The notes under the pieces: model-generated
The model's input: only the letters and a program-made list of their open reading frames with translations
Told to the model about the DNA's origin: nothing
The model's database searches: none
Shown here: in pieces, positions 26,517 through 35,640 of the stretch
How the letters are laid out: every line of letters begins with the position of its first letter
Numbering within the stretch: position 1 is the stretch's first letter
Translations under genes and position numbers: made by a program
Assembly (NCBI RefSeq): GCF_900104635.1
Contig: NZ_FNWC01000007.1
Coordinates: 2,641,421-2,705,420 of the forward strand
Direction: 5' to 3'
Origin: Coprococcus phoceensis
GTDB lineage: Bacteria; Bacillota; Clostridia; Lachnospirales; Lachnospiraceae
Length of the DNA: 64,000 bases

Positions 26517-27788
26517 TTAATGTGCTTTTGCTATTGGCGGCAGTTCCAACTCTATTTGTTCTATAGAATTGGAAAGATACCTGAAAGTTCCGTCTTCAAA
26601 TGGCTGGACCACAACCGTATTCCGAAAAGCGAGATCAGAATTATAATCCGGCCATACTCCATCCACGATAAGTGTAATCGTTCCATCCGCATTTTGGGTA
26701 TAGTCAACTACTTCTCCGAAAGGTGGGTATGGACTGGCATAAATCATCTCATATTCATAGCTATTGCTGCCCTCATCATATCCACAATGCTCTCTCAACT
26801 GTTCTACCGATACCGGAAAATAAGTAGTCATTATCCTTTCATATTCCTCTGCCGGAATCTTCCAACCCTCAGTTTTCAGATTTTCCCCCGTAGAAATCCT
26901 ATAAACATCTTCATACATACAAGGCATCAGAATGTCCTCCACATTGCTGCTATCCCAATCGGTAACGAGCAGATTGTAATTCACATAACTTAGTCCTGAT
27001 ATGTATTCTTGCGTTAATTCCCGGCAGTCTTCTGGTAGCGGTTCTATTCTCCAATACTGTCTCAAACTTGCATGTGCAATCACATATTCATATGCGTAGA
27101 TAAAATATCCTTTTTCGGTCAGTTTAATCTCAGCCACATTACTTACCGAAGTTCCCTGTATTTCTGGCATACCACCTTCTCTCCACCGAATTCCTATGTA
27201 ATAGGTCTGCAACTCACCTTTCCGATAGATAAAGGTAACTGCTCCAATCAGCCCATCTCTCTGTACTTCAAATACCGTAACCATCGAGTCTTGTCCATCC
27301 AGGTAATCTGCATAAAATGCTTCGATTGCTTCATGATTTTGCATAGCAGTATCTTCTTCAACACTTACCAGACCGGTTCTGCCCAATTGCTCCACCACAG
27401 CTTTCCTCTGCTCTTTGGTAAATTCGCCAATACCGGAAGAGTAGCTTGGTGCATCTGCAATTACAATATCCTTATAGATTTCTCTGACCGATTCTGCTGC
27501 TGGCAAAACCGTACTCTGCAGTTGCTCCTTCTCCTCTTCTGTAAGGAGATCATCACTGGCTTGCGGAATAAACCAATATGCTGACTCTGTGGAAGTTTCC
27601 GCATTCTCGGCTTCTTCTGTTTCTGCTTCGCTATTTTCGATTTCTACAGGTGGCTCCCATACTTCTTCTGCCACCTTTTGCTTTTCTGTATGCAGTTCTC
27701 CCCAACAGACCACTCCGGCTATTACGAAAATCAACAGCAGCAAAATCGGAAGACCACATCTTCTAAGCAGCCATTTCACATCTTCCAT
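26517..27788 (-). CDS. Membrane-anchored paralogue 2 of the bla regulon
   Basis: A 423-residue protein with one N-terminal membrane segment (LPILLLLIFVIAGVVCWG) instead of a lipobox. The remainder parallels the other two proteins: YFPVSVEQLREHCGYDEGSNSYEYE, NADGTITLIVDGVWP and VVQPFEDGTFRYLSNSI. I choose the ATG at 27788 because it overlaps the upstream stop codon (TAATG) and has GGAGG just before it; an upstream reading into the neighbour has no ribosome site. Function unknown; extracytoplasmic location suggests a partner of the penicillin-binding protein or sensor. Confidence 0.8.
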   Translation of the reverse strand: MEDVKWLLRRCGLPILLLLIFVIAGVVCWGELHTEKQKVAEEVWEPPVEIENSEAETEEAENAETSTESAYWFIPQASDDLLTEEEKEQLQSTVLPAAESVREIYKDIVIADAPSYSSGIGEFTKEQRKAVVEQLGRTGLVSVEEDTAMQNHEAIEAFYADYLDGQDSMVTVFEVQRDGLIGAVTFIYRKGELQTYYIGIRWREGGMPEIQGTSVSNVAEIKLTEKGYFIYAYEYVIAHASLRQYWRIEPLPEDCRELTQEYISGLSYVNYNLLVTDWDSSNVEDILMPCMYEDVYRISTGENLKTEGWKIPAEEYERIMTTYFPVSVEQLREHCGYDEGSNSYEYEMIYASPYPPFGEVVDYTQNADGTITLIVDGVWPDYNSDLAFRNTVVVQPFEDGTFRYLSNSIEQIELELPPIAKAH

Positions 27789-29029
27789 TATTCGCCTCCG
27801 TATAATTCTTCCCATTCTTCTAACGTCAACCGTGGCGTATGCCATGTTTCCTCAGAATTATCCTCGGAGGGTATAATTCGATTGGATACATATTGTACCC
27901 CGCCATCCTCCAAAGGACGAACCACAACCTCGTGGGCATATACTTTGGAATTTCCCGAATATGGAAATACCACATTAGCAGTAAGTGTAATTGTTCCATC
28001 ACTGTTCTCCGTATACCCGATTACTTCTGAATATGGGTATTCCGGATACTCTACTTCTTCGAAGCCTCTCGGTTTGTATTCATAGGTCGAATCCTCCGAA
28101 TCATAGACAGTTTTGGATTGCAGCGTTTCACTATCAATATTGAAATATTTCATAATAACGCTTTCAAATTCCTCTTTTGGAATCCGATAAACTGCACTGA
28201 CTGACAAATTGTCATCTGCAACATAAGGAACATACTGACCATTCACTTTTGGATAAAGAATGTCATACATATCATAGAAATTCAAATCCCCAAAATCTTC
28301 TTCACTCCAATCCACAATAAACATATTATTCTGTTCAAAGCTGATTGGAAGAAGATATTTCCGACTCAGTTCCCTATATGTTTCATCCAATGGCTGTACT
28401 CGTAATGCGGTATGCTCCTCTGCTCCACTCAATGTAAGAACGTATAATTCTTCTGAAAACCAGACACCAGAAAACATCAGGTAACCTTCTTCTGTATAAT
28501 TCCAATACTCTGCTTGATACCTCCCAGTAACTTCTTTCTGTATTTCTCCATTTTCGTATCCATAATAGCTTCTGACCACATCTACATTTCCGTCTTTTGT
28601 GTGCAAATCGTATTTTACAAATCCGCCCAAATAGCCGACTTCAAGAATCGTTATATCTGCTTCTTCCTGTGCATCCACCTTTTCACAAAATTCCAGTACC
28701 TGCTCCGCTTCCGTCATATTCACTTGATTTCTGCTGTCAACAGCAGGATACTCGTTTTCTCCAAGACGATTTACAATACTCCGAATTATTTCCAAATCAT
28801 CTAACTTATTTTCCTCTGCTGCCTTGTCATAAAGATCTATGCAGATGTTTATAATTTCTTCTTCATTCTCCTGTTCTTCTTCTGAAACGTCCTGAACATC
28901 AATTACTGTTTCCGAAACTGTATCTTCTTCCGGTGGTGTATCGCTACACCCCGAAATACTAAACATCAGTACAAAACTAATGACTGCTAAACCACTCTTC
29001 CAGAACCAGACTGTCTTTCTTAACAACAT
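27788..29029 (-). CDS. Lipoprotein, paralogue 1 of the bla regulon
   Basis: A 413-residue protein with a lipoprotein signal peptide (SGLAVISFVLMFSISGCSD, Cys near residue 28) and an acidic linker. It shows the same blocks as its two neighbours: IPKEEFESVIMKYFNIDSETLQSKTVYDSEDSTYEY, NSDGTITLTANVVFP and VVVRPLEDGGVQYVSNRI. Its start overlaps the 3' end of the MecA-like gene by 53 bases and has GGAGG eight bases upstream. Three tandem copies imply local duplication. No characterised family is recognised. Confidence 0.8.
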   Translation of the reverse strand: MLLRKTVWFWKSGLAVISFVLMFSISGCSDTPPEEDTVSETVIDVQDVSEEEQENEEEIINICIDLYDKAAEENKLDDLEIIRSIVNRLGENEYPAVDSRNQVNMTEAEQVLEFCEKVDAQEEADITILEVGYLGGFVKYDLHTKDGNVDVVRSYYGYENGEIQKEVTGRYQAEYWNYTEEGYLMFSGVWFSEELYVLTLSGAEEHTALRVQPLDETYRELSRKYLLPISFEQNNMFIVDWSEEDFGDLNFYDMYDILYPKVNGQYVPYVADDNLSVSAVYRIPKEEFESVIMKYFNIDSETLQSKTVYDSEDSTYEYKPRGFEEVEYPEYPYSEVIGYTENSDGTITLTANVVFPYSGNSKVYAHEVVVRPLEDGGVQYVSNRIIPSEDNSEETWHTPRLTLEEWEELYGGE

Positions 29030-31091
29030 ATCCGCTTCCTCCTCTTCCTTTCACATCTTCTACCATACTGATAATCAATATAGGACATTCCGTATCTTCT
29101 GCTGTAAAAATTGCAAACCATCCTAATTCTGTACCCGAAGTATCATCCTTCGATGCCTTTATTTCTGCCGTACCTGTTTTTCCTGCTAAAAGAATGTCAT
29201 CTCGATGGGCTGCATATCCAGTTCCATTAGAATCATTCACAACCTTCTTTGTTCCTTCCAATACACGACTTGCTGTCTCGTTAGAAAAGGCACCCGGAAT
29301 CCAATACTCAACTTCCGCTTCATTCTGATATACCAAATAAGGCTTTATTACATTTCCCTCATTACAGAAAGCAGAATAAATACATGCCATATGCAACGGG
29401 TTCACTAAAATCTGTCCTTGTCCGTAACCGCTGTCAGCTAACTGTATTTCAGTTTCAATGCCTTCTGTATTGGAATACTGAGATTCTGCCATCTTAATTT
29501 CAAATGGTAGTTCCTCATTGAAACCAAGCCGTATCAAAGAATTCTCCAACTCATCCGATCCAATCTTTAATGCTGCTTTTGCGAAATAAATATTATCAGA
29601 ATAAATCAAGGCATTCTCTAAAATGACTGGTTCATACGCATGAAGCGTTGTTACATGATATGAACCCCACGATGCATCTTTTTGCCAACTTAATCCTACG
29701 TTCCCGTAATCTTCCATTGGATCGATTGCTCCTGATTGTAAACCAATCGCAGCTATAATTGGTTTGAAGGTAGATCCCGGACACCACACTTGCCGGAACC
29801 GATTATACATTGGCTTATTCTCGTCCTCGTTAAGTACAGTCCACTGCTCACTCGATAATCCCATAATAAAATCGTTATTGTCATAAGCCGGTGTGCTGAC
29901 CAAAGCCAATACCTCTCCGGTATAATGATTTATGGCTACCGAGCAGCTTTTATCTTCCTTAAACTGTTCGTACAAGGAAACCTGCAAATCAGTATCTATC
30001 GTAAGCCGGATGTCCTGCCCATGCTGTACCAGGATACAAGCCAGTTCCTCCTTCTCTTTATCTTCCGAATTTACAATGTAAATCCTGCAACCGTTCTGGC
30101 CTTTCAGTTCTTTCTCGAACAAGCCCTCCATTCCGCTTCTGCCGATTACACTATTGGCTGTATAACCTTCTCCTGCATGTTCCTCTAAATCTTCCGCAGT
30201 AACGCTTTGAACATACCCGACCAAATGCGCAGCGGCTTCCCCTAATGGGTATTCACGCACTTCAACATCAGATATCATCACTCCGGGAATCTCCAGCAAC
30301 TTATCATGCCTTTCTTTCTCCTTTAAAACTTCTTCCTCTGGACTGATAGACATTAACTCAATTTCTTCCACTCTTGGAATCGTTTTAATAGGTACAAAAG
30401 AATCATCCTTTACCCACTTTGCAGACAGGTTCTTTTCTATCGCTTCCGTTGTGATTTCCAATAGTCCTGCAATCTGTGCGATTGCTTCCTCTCTGTTTTC
30501 CAACTTGCCCGGAACAATTCCAACTGAAGATGCTGTACCTTTTCCTGCAAGGACACGTCCGTTCCTATCCAGAATTTCTCCTCGCTCTGCCTGTGTAGTA
30601 GAAACTCTTACTTTATCTGCAGAAGTCAGATTAGGAAAAATCATGGAATCATCCCAAACCAATTTATATCCTTCTTCTCCATTTATAAAAAATGCCTCAT
30701 TCTCAAAGCTGATAGTTCCTGCCACTGTATCAAACGAAGTCAAATATGTTACTTTTTTATCTTCCTCCACATACTCGACATTTTTTATCGACATGTTTTG
30801 CATTTCAATTCCCTCATAAATAGTGGAATTTCTCTTCAGAAAATCTTCCTTACTGATATATCCAGATGACTCCAAATCAATCATTGCATACATTTCTTCG
30901 TATTCTTGTTTTGGAATATGCATCATATACTCTACTAAGATAGTATCTGGTGTTTTACACGCATTTTTTCTTTTATATAATACTGTTGCACTCACAACTA
31001 CTCCAATCAAAGTAATTGTTAACATTAACACTATAATGCCCAACATTTTTCTATATCTTTGTATTCTTTTGGTTCTATGTTTTGCCTTCAT
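28977..31091 (-). CDS. MecA/PBP2a-like class B penicillin-binding protein
   Basis: A 704-residue peptidoglycan transpeptidase with one N-terminal anchor (LGIIVLMLTITLIGVVVSA). The MecA-type N-terminal domain follows (about 45-155, ending YKLVWDDSMIFPNL), then the dimerisation/allosteric domain (AERGEILDRNGRVLAGKGTASSVGIVP, KWVKDDSFVPIKT) and the transpeptidase domain with STFK (near residue 441), SDN (near 496) and KTGTAE (near 638). These blocks closely follow the order and wording of staphylococcal PBP2a, a low-affinity enzyme that gives beta-lactam resistance. ATG 31091 has GGAGG before it; the first ATG overlaps that site. Two BlaI-type dyads lie upstream. Low affinity is inferred, not shown. 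Confidence 0.92.
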   Translation of the reverse strand: MKAKHRTKRIQRYRKMLGIIVLMLTITLIGVVVSATVLYKRKNACKTPDTILVEYMMHIPKQEYEEMYAMIDLESSGYISKEDFLKRNSTIYEGIEMQNMSIKNVEYVEEDKKVTYLTSFDTVAGTISFENEAFFINGEEGYKLVWDDSMIFPNLTSADKVRVSTTQAERGEILDRNGRVLAGKGTASSVGIVPGKLENREEAIAQIAGLLEITTEAIEKNLSAKWVKDDSFVPIKTIPRVEEIELMSISPEEEVLKEKERHDKLLEIPGVMISDVEVREYPLGEAAAHLVGYVQSVTAEDLEEHAGEGYTANSVIGRSGMEGLFEKELKGQNGCRIYIVNSEDKEKEELACILVQHGQDIRLTIDTDLQVSLYEQFKEDKSCSVAINHYTGEVLALVSTPAYDNNDFIMGLSSEQWTVLNEDENKPMYNRFRQVWCPGSTFKPIIAAIGLQSGAIDPMEDYGNVGLSWQKDASWGSYHVTTLHAYEPVILENALIYSDNIYFAKAALKIGSDELENSLIRLGFNEELPFEIKMAESQYSNTEGIETEIQLADSGYGQGQILVNPLHMACIYSAFCNEGNVIKPYLVYQNEAEVEYWIPGAFSNETASRVLEGTKKVVNDSNGTGYAAHRDDILLAGKTGTAEIKASKDDTSGTELGWFAIFTAEDTECPILIISMVEDVKGRGGSGYVVKKDSLVLEEWFSSH

Positions 31092-31136
31092 CGTTACCTC
31101 CATTTCTTATTCGTATCAATGTACTACGCTTATATA

Positions 31137-31148
31137 TTACAAGTGTAA
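31137..31148. promoter_or_regulatory. BlaI-type operator before the MecA-like gene (proximal)
   Basis: TTACAAGTGTAA contains TACA-AG-TGTA, an exact match to the BlaI/MecI pattern, 46 bases upstream of the start codon. Confidence 0.7.
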
Positions 31149-31189
31149 GATTTTGAAGCAAAAAAATTCACTCCCTTTCGTTATAAATA

Positions 31190-31201
31190 TTACACCCGTA
31201 A
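31190..31201. promoter_or_regulatory. BlaI-type operator before the MecA-like gene (distal)
   Basis: TTACACCCGTAA flanked by AATAT and TATT, about 50 bp upstream of the proximal site; near the 3' end of the small ICE gene at 31277. Confidence 0.6.
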
Positions 31202-31276
31202 TATTTATCAGTCAAGTTCTTATTCAAAAAGACAGAACACAGCCACCAAAAGCCATGTTCTGCCTTACGTTTGATG

Positions 31277-31504
31277 TTACTCTGCCGCTACAAACTCCAT
31301 CTTCATAAATTCATGATCCGTCAATTCCTTTAATTTTGCAAGGACACATAATGACAATTCAACCATCTCATCATCCTCCAGATGTTTCAGTGTCTTATTG
31401 ATACCATTTATGACATTTTTTCTGCCTCCCACATCTGAATCTATACCTTCTTCCATAAAAATACTGATTAAATTACTCTCTTCTACGGTAAATCTCTTAT
31501 TCAT
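31277..31504 (-). CDS. Transposon-transfer assisting small protein
   Basis: A 75-residue protein with the wording typical of a small protein carried by Tn1549-type elements: KRFTVEESNLISIFMEEG, then KTLKHLEDDEMVELSLCVLAKLKELTDHEFMKMEF. The ATG at 31504 follows the upstream stop codon directly (TAAGTGATG). Named in databases as transposon-transfer assisting; the mechanism is not established. It marks the boundary between the ICE backbone and the beta-lactam cargo. Confidence 0.8.
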   Translation of the reverse strand: MNKRFTVEESNLISIFMEEGIDSDVGGRKNVINGINKTLKHLEDDEMVELSLCVLAKLKELTDHEFMKMEFVAAE

Positions 31505-31507
31505 CAC

Positions 31508-34500
31508 TTACATCTCCCTCTGACTTTTCTTTTCATTTTCTTGAACATCATGTTCTTTCGATTGCCCTTCTACCTGTGATTTTTTCTCCGCAAGACGGGA
31601 TTTTAAGGAAAGCCTTACCGTAGGCTTCTCCTCCATTCTCTTATTTTCTTCCCTTTGGGCTTTCTCCCCAACACCATTATTCAGCACATTATCAATCATA
31701 TTATAATTCTGTTCTTCTGCCTCCTCAATCTTGGCAAGCGGCTTATACTCTGTCAGTTTTTCCAGAAGCTCCGTTGCTCGTTTTATTTCCTCTGGTACAG
31801 CTCCCTCCGAAATAATGTCTGCAAGCCACGTTGTTAAATGTCCGGTATCGCCCTGTTTTATGGATTCTGCAAGCTCTGATACATTCTCGGTCATATTTCT
31901 TGTACTATCGTGATACAGTACAGTATCATAATCGTAGGAAAGTCGGTCAAGTTCTACTGCAAGCTGTTCCTCTTGTGGCAAGTCCGGCATACGCAGTTCC
32001 CACACTCTTGCTTCCATTTCTTCACTCATCACGCCATCTATCTCCATATCGGGCAATTTAGCCACCAGTTCCGTAATGACTTCCATTGCCTGCGGATTGT
32101 TTTTAATATCAGGAACATAGTTCAAAACCCCAAGGTCAATCCTCTTTCCAGATAAAACATCAATCTCGTAATCCTCGAAGGGTTCCGCCCCTCTCCCTAG
32201 GATATTGATTCCGATTGCCGGAATACCATTCATCCGCTCTGAAGGTATCTGCTTCCAGATTGCTATAGCTTCATCCACCGTAGGAATATTCTCATAACAC
32301 TCACCAAGATTATGAAATTCTCCACATTCCGAAACAGTTAAAGTTACTTCTGCGCTCTCCTTTTCCTGCTCTCTTACCTGTCTGACGCCCTCCAAATATT
32401 CTTCCATCTGTGGCAGATAGGATTCCAGCGTACCTGTTCGTTGGGCTGTAATTGGATTGATGTCAACTTTTACTTCTCCGATATGAAGTCCATCCTCATT
32501 AAAGGCATTAAATAAATCGTCCTCCCGTTCCGCTGTGGAAAGTTCCACCACCACATCAAGGTCAGAACCTTCATGCTCTAATCCCCTGCATCTGCTTCCT
32601 GTTACAGCAACATCCACGATTGTTGCATTAATATCATACTCTTCAATCTTCGCCTGCACATGGCATTTCACAGTTTCCTCGATTTCTTCCGGATTCATTT
32701 CACTAATATCGTGGAATAATTCCCCGGTCTTTGCCTTAAAATCTGCCACCACACTGCTTGGTGTACTCTCCGGAATAATACGATTTGCTTCCTCTGCTTT
32801 TTCCATCAGTCCATCATAATCCATCGGTATCAGTTCATCTTCTCTTTGGATATTTCCTTTTGCACCATTGTAATCCGGCTGTGACTTCAAATCCTCTAAA
32901 ATATCATGCAAGGCTTCCCTTATCGTCACATCAGGATTATCATAAATTCCTCCGTCAATCTCCTTATAATCAGCTCCCATAATGGAATAATCATAACCGC
33001 CATCCACTTCCTGAATGCTGATAAAACGGTCTGCAATAGAAAATGCCAGTTCTGTTTCCTGTTCACTTTCCAAAGTTTTTTTCATTTCCGCAAGCACCTG
33101 TTCTGTTTCATCGCCAAGATCAATGATTTCATCTCCATCTATTTCCGGTTCTGTCTTTTGGACATTGTGTCCAGAAGTGTCCTGCATTTCTTCCTTTTCC
33201 GGTGTCTGCTCCCGTAAAAAATCCGGTATTTCCGTATATCCAAAAGAATCCACAAAATGAGCCGTATTCTGTCCGTTCTGATGAAGCACCACTATATCGC
33301 TGACAGATAGCGAATGTCCTCTGAAATCTTCTGGGTGGTCAAGGTTGAATTTTTCAAAGATTGCCTCTAAAGTTGCCCCCTGCGTCTCTTTTTGCAGTTC
33401 AGATAATTCGCCCACATATAAAAGTGTATAATTCTCTGGTTTAATTGCATCAAAATTATCTTTTGTAATGCCCATACGCTTTAAGGATTCCGTCCCCTCA
33501 AAACGTAAGGAATCTAATTCCGGATTAGGCTTTAATTGATAAATTCCATATTTATCAGTACTAGCATATAGGAGCTGCTCTTTTCTTGCCATTTCAGGTG
33601 TAATAACAGATCCGTCCTCATAGTTAATAGATTCCACCCATGTGATACCTAATTCTTTTTCTATTTCAAATTCCAAATCAGTTCCATAAAAAGCATTATG
33701 AATTTCTGCCACATCAGTATCTGAAATAGGCTCTGAGGTCTTGAATACCGCAGTTCTATCCCCACCCATTTCTTCTATATCGACAGCCACAACTGGATAC
33801 GGGTATGTATATTCTCGCTCCTGTTCGTCCATTAAGATAAGTGTAATCTTAGTCTGCTGTTTCAATGCTTTATTCCATGTTTCCTTTTCAACCCCAAAGA
33901 TACCTTCATGCTCTTCTATACGCTCCCTGCTTTCTGCCAATGATTCCGCACCGTCAGTATGAAGCAAATATACAGGCAAATCATGTTCAAATAATTCCAA
34001 TGCTTTCTCTTGTGTTAATGGCAGCATTTCATTCCATTGATAGCCATATTCCCTCATTTCCGACAAACCAATCATCGGATCAGGCAGGGCATCAATCTCC
34101 GCCTTTGCATCAATTATGGTCAATGCCACATCCTGTTGGGCATACTGCTCCCTATATGCCAGTTTCTCTGCAAGTTCCCTTGTTTTATTCATATCATCAA
34201 GTTTATAGGCATAATTTACAATCAGATTTCGCTCCTCAGACGTGAAAATATTTTTTTCTGCTTCCAACTGATTGATAAGTTGTTCTGCCTGCCCCATGAC
34301 AGATAAATTGGTATCAATGGGGTGTTCCATTCTTTCCTTTACATCAATAAGCTCGTCTGTATCCATGTTATAGCGGACATCAATATGATATTCCTCCGCT
34401 TCTTCCGTCTGCTCGTCAGCAAGTTCGGTAGTCCATGCTCCTTTGCTTTCAAGATAAGATGATATATTCGATTTATCCTCTTCATTCATGGTAGAAAGAG

Positions 34501-35536
34501 CGGATATAAGTTCTGCACTGTCCATTCCACGGACACTGACAAGATTGTATTCTGAAAAATCCTCGTTATGTACCAGCAGAATGCTTTCCTTTCCATGTTC
34601 CTGCTCCATCTCCCGGTTAAGCTGAAGCTCCTGCATTGCCCCCTCAATGCCTGTAATCAGTTCTGAAGCTGTCTTTCGGATTGTATCAAGGGAAGATTTC
34701 AGCTCTTTCATATTCCTGCCGCTGCTCCAGCCTGCGATATATCCAAAGGAATAATCGGATGTATCTATACCGAAATGCTGGCACACTGTAAAAGCCACAC
34801 TCTCCGCTTCCACTTCCTTTGTATTCCTGTCCTTTACCGGAATATCCATGCTCTGATTAACTTCTTTATCATGCAGCCTGGAATGAGCCACCTCATGCAC
34901 CATTGTTTTCAAAGTCTGGCTTTCGCTCATATTTTCCTGAACAGCAATCCGTTTTTCTGCTGTACTGAAATACCCTTTGGAATCGCCGGGAATATCTTCA
35001 AATGCAATCGGAACAGGAGAAATATTCATAAGCGCCTGGACAAAATCCTCATATCCCTCCACCGTAGATAACAGCTCATTCACTTCCAGTTCCGGAATAG
35101 GCTTGCCATCCGTCTGCGATACATCAAAAACAGATACCGCACGAAAGGCAGGAATGGTAACCTCTGTTTCCTCTTTCTGCGGCATACCGTTTTCATCAAA
35201 CATCATTTCTCCCGTTACAGGGTCTAACTTATCACGTTCCTCTTTGATTTTATAAGGAGCTGGTGCAAGAATACGGATTGCCTTTTCTCCTTTATTGACG
35301 TGCCGCTCAAAGTTCTTCTGCCACGCCTGATAACCTGCCACCAGCGTAGCTTCCGGCTTCTGCATGGCAATCAGCAGCGTATTATTAAAACTGTAATTAT
35401 GAAATTTTGACATGGTACTGAGATAGCTTTTATATTTTTCACTCTCAAAAAGCTCTTTCAAACCAGCTTCCAGCTTATCCGTAATCTCTTTGACTTTTTG
35501 CTTTTCACTCATGTAAACGGTATTTTTATCTTCCAT
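31508..35536 (-). CDS. ArdC-like / metallopeptidase / nucleotidyltransferase fusion protein
   Basis: A 1,342-residue multi-domain protein. The N-terminus (about 15-110) is an ArdC-like single-strand DNA-binding domain (YSFNNTLLIAMQKPEATLVAGYQAWQKNFERHVNKGEKAIRI). A zincin peptidase with MVHEVAHSRLH follows (near residue 217). Middle blocks resemble YodL/LPD-type domains of conjugative elements. Near residue 985 is a nucleotidyltransferase of the MNT type, TGSRCRGLEHEGSDLDVVVEL, with both G-S and D-x-D. The protein carries one palindrome-coded SGHNVQ segment (33159-33173). ATG 35536 has AAAGGA upstream. ArdC relatives protect entering DNA from restriction; the fused nucleotidyltransferase is unexplained. 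Confidence 0.82.
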   Translation of the reverse strand: MEDKNTVYMSEKQKVKEITDKLEAGLKELFESEKYKSYLSTMSKFHNYSFNNTLLIAMQKPEATLVAGYQAWQKNFERHVNKGEKAIRILAPAPYKIKEERDKLDPVTGEMMFDENGMPQKEETEVTIPAFRAVSVFDVSQTDGKPIPELEVNELLSTVEGYEDFVQALMNISPVPIAFEDIPGDSKGYFSTAEKRIAVQENMSESQTLKTMVHEVAHSRLHDKEVNQSMDIPVKDRNTKEVEAESVAFTVCQHFGIDTSDYSFGYIAGWSSGRNMKELKSSLDTIRKTASELITGIEGAMQELQLNREMEQEHGKESILLVHNEDFSEYNLVSVRGMDSAELISALSTMNEEDKSNISSYLESKGAWTTELADEQTEEAEEYHIDVRYNMDTDELIDVKERMEHPIDTNLSVMGQAEQLINQLEAEKNIFTSEERNLIVNYAYKLDDMNKTRELAEKLAYREQYAQQDVALTIIDAKAEIDALPDPMIGLSEMREYGYQWNEMLPLTQEKALELFEHDLPVYLLHTDGAESLAESRERIEEHEGIFGVEKETWNKALKQQTKITLILMDEQEREYTYPYPVVAVDIEEMGGDRTAVFKTSEPISDTDVAEIHNAFYGTDLEFEIEKELGITWVESINYEDGSVITPEMARKEQLLYASTDKYGIYQLKPNPELDSLRFEGTESLKRMGITKDNFDAIKPENYTLLYVGELSELQKETQGATLEAIFEKFNLDHPEDFRGHSLSVSDIVVLHQNGQNTAHFVDSFGYTEIPDFLREQTPEKEEMQDTSGHNVQKTEPEIDGDEIIDLGDETEQVLAEMKKTLESEQETELAFSIADRFISIQEVDGGYDYSIMGADYKEIDGGIYDNPDVTIREALHDILEDLKSQPDYNGAKGNIQREDELIPMDYDGLMEKAEEANRIIPESTPSSVVADFKAKTGELFHDISEMNPEEIEETVKCHVQAKIEEYDINATIVDVAVTGSRCRGLEHEGSDLDVVVELSTAEREDDLFNAFNEDGLHIGEVKVDINPITAQRTGTLESYLPQMEEYLEGVRQVREQEKESAEVTLTVSECGEFHNLGECYENIPTVDEAIAIWKQIPSERMNGIPAIGINILGRGAEPFEDYEIDVLSGKRIDLGVLNYVPDIKNNPQAMEVITELVAKLPDMEIDGVMSEEMEARVWELRMPDLPQEEQLAVELDRLSYDYDTVLYHDSTRNMTENVSELAESIKQGDTGHLTTWLADIISEGAVPEEIKRATELLEKLTEYKPLAKIEEAEEQNYNMIDNVLNNGVGEKAQREENKRMEEKPTVRLSLKSRLAEKKSQVEGQSKEHDVQENEKKSQREM
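33159..33173. repeat. Dispersed palindrome, copy 1 (TGGACATTGTGTCCA)
   Basis: In frame inside the ArdC-like fusion gene, encoding SGHNVQ on the minus strand; outer stem extended by TT/AA-like flanks (CTTT...AGAAG). Confidence 0.9.
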
Positions 35537-35640
35537 AATTCGATTGTCCTTTCTTTTTTCCACGCAAAAAAGACAACCATCTCTGATTGTCTTTTTCGAT
35601 ATGCCTATTCAATTTGCATCTTTTTTAGATTGCTTTTTTA

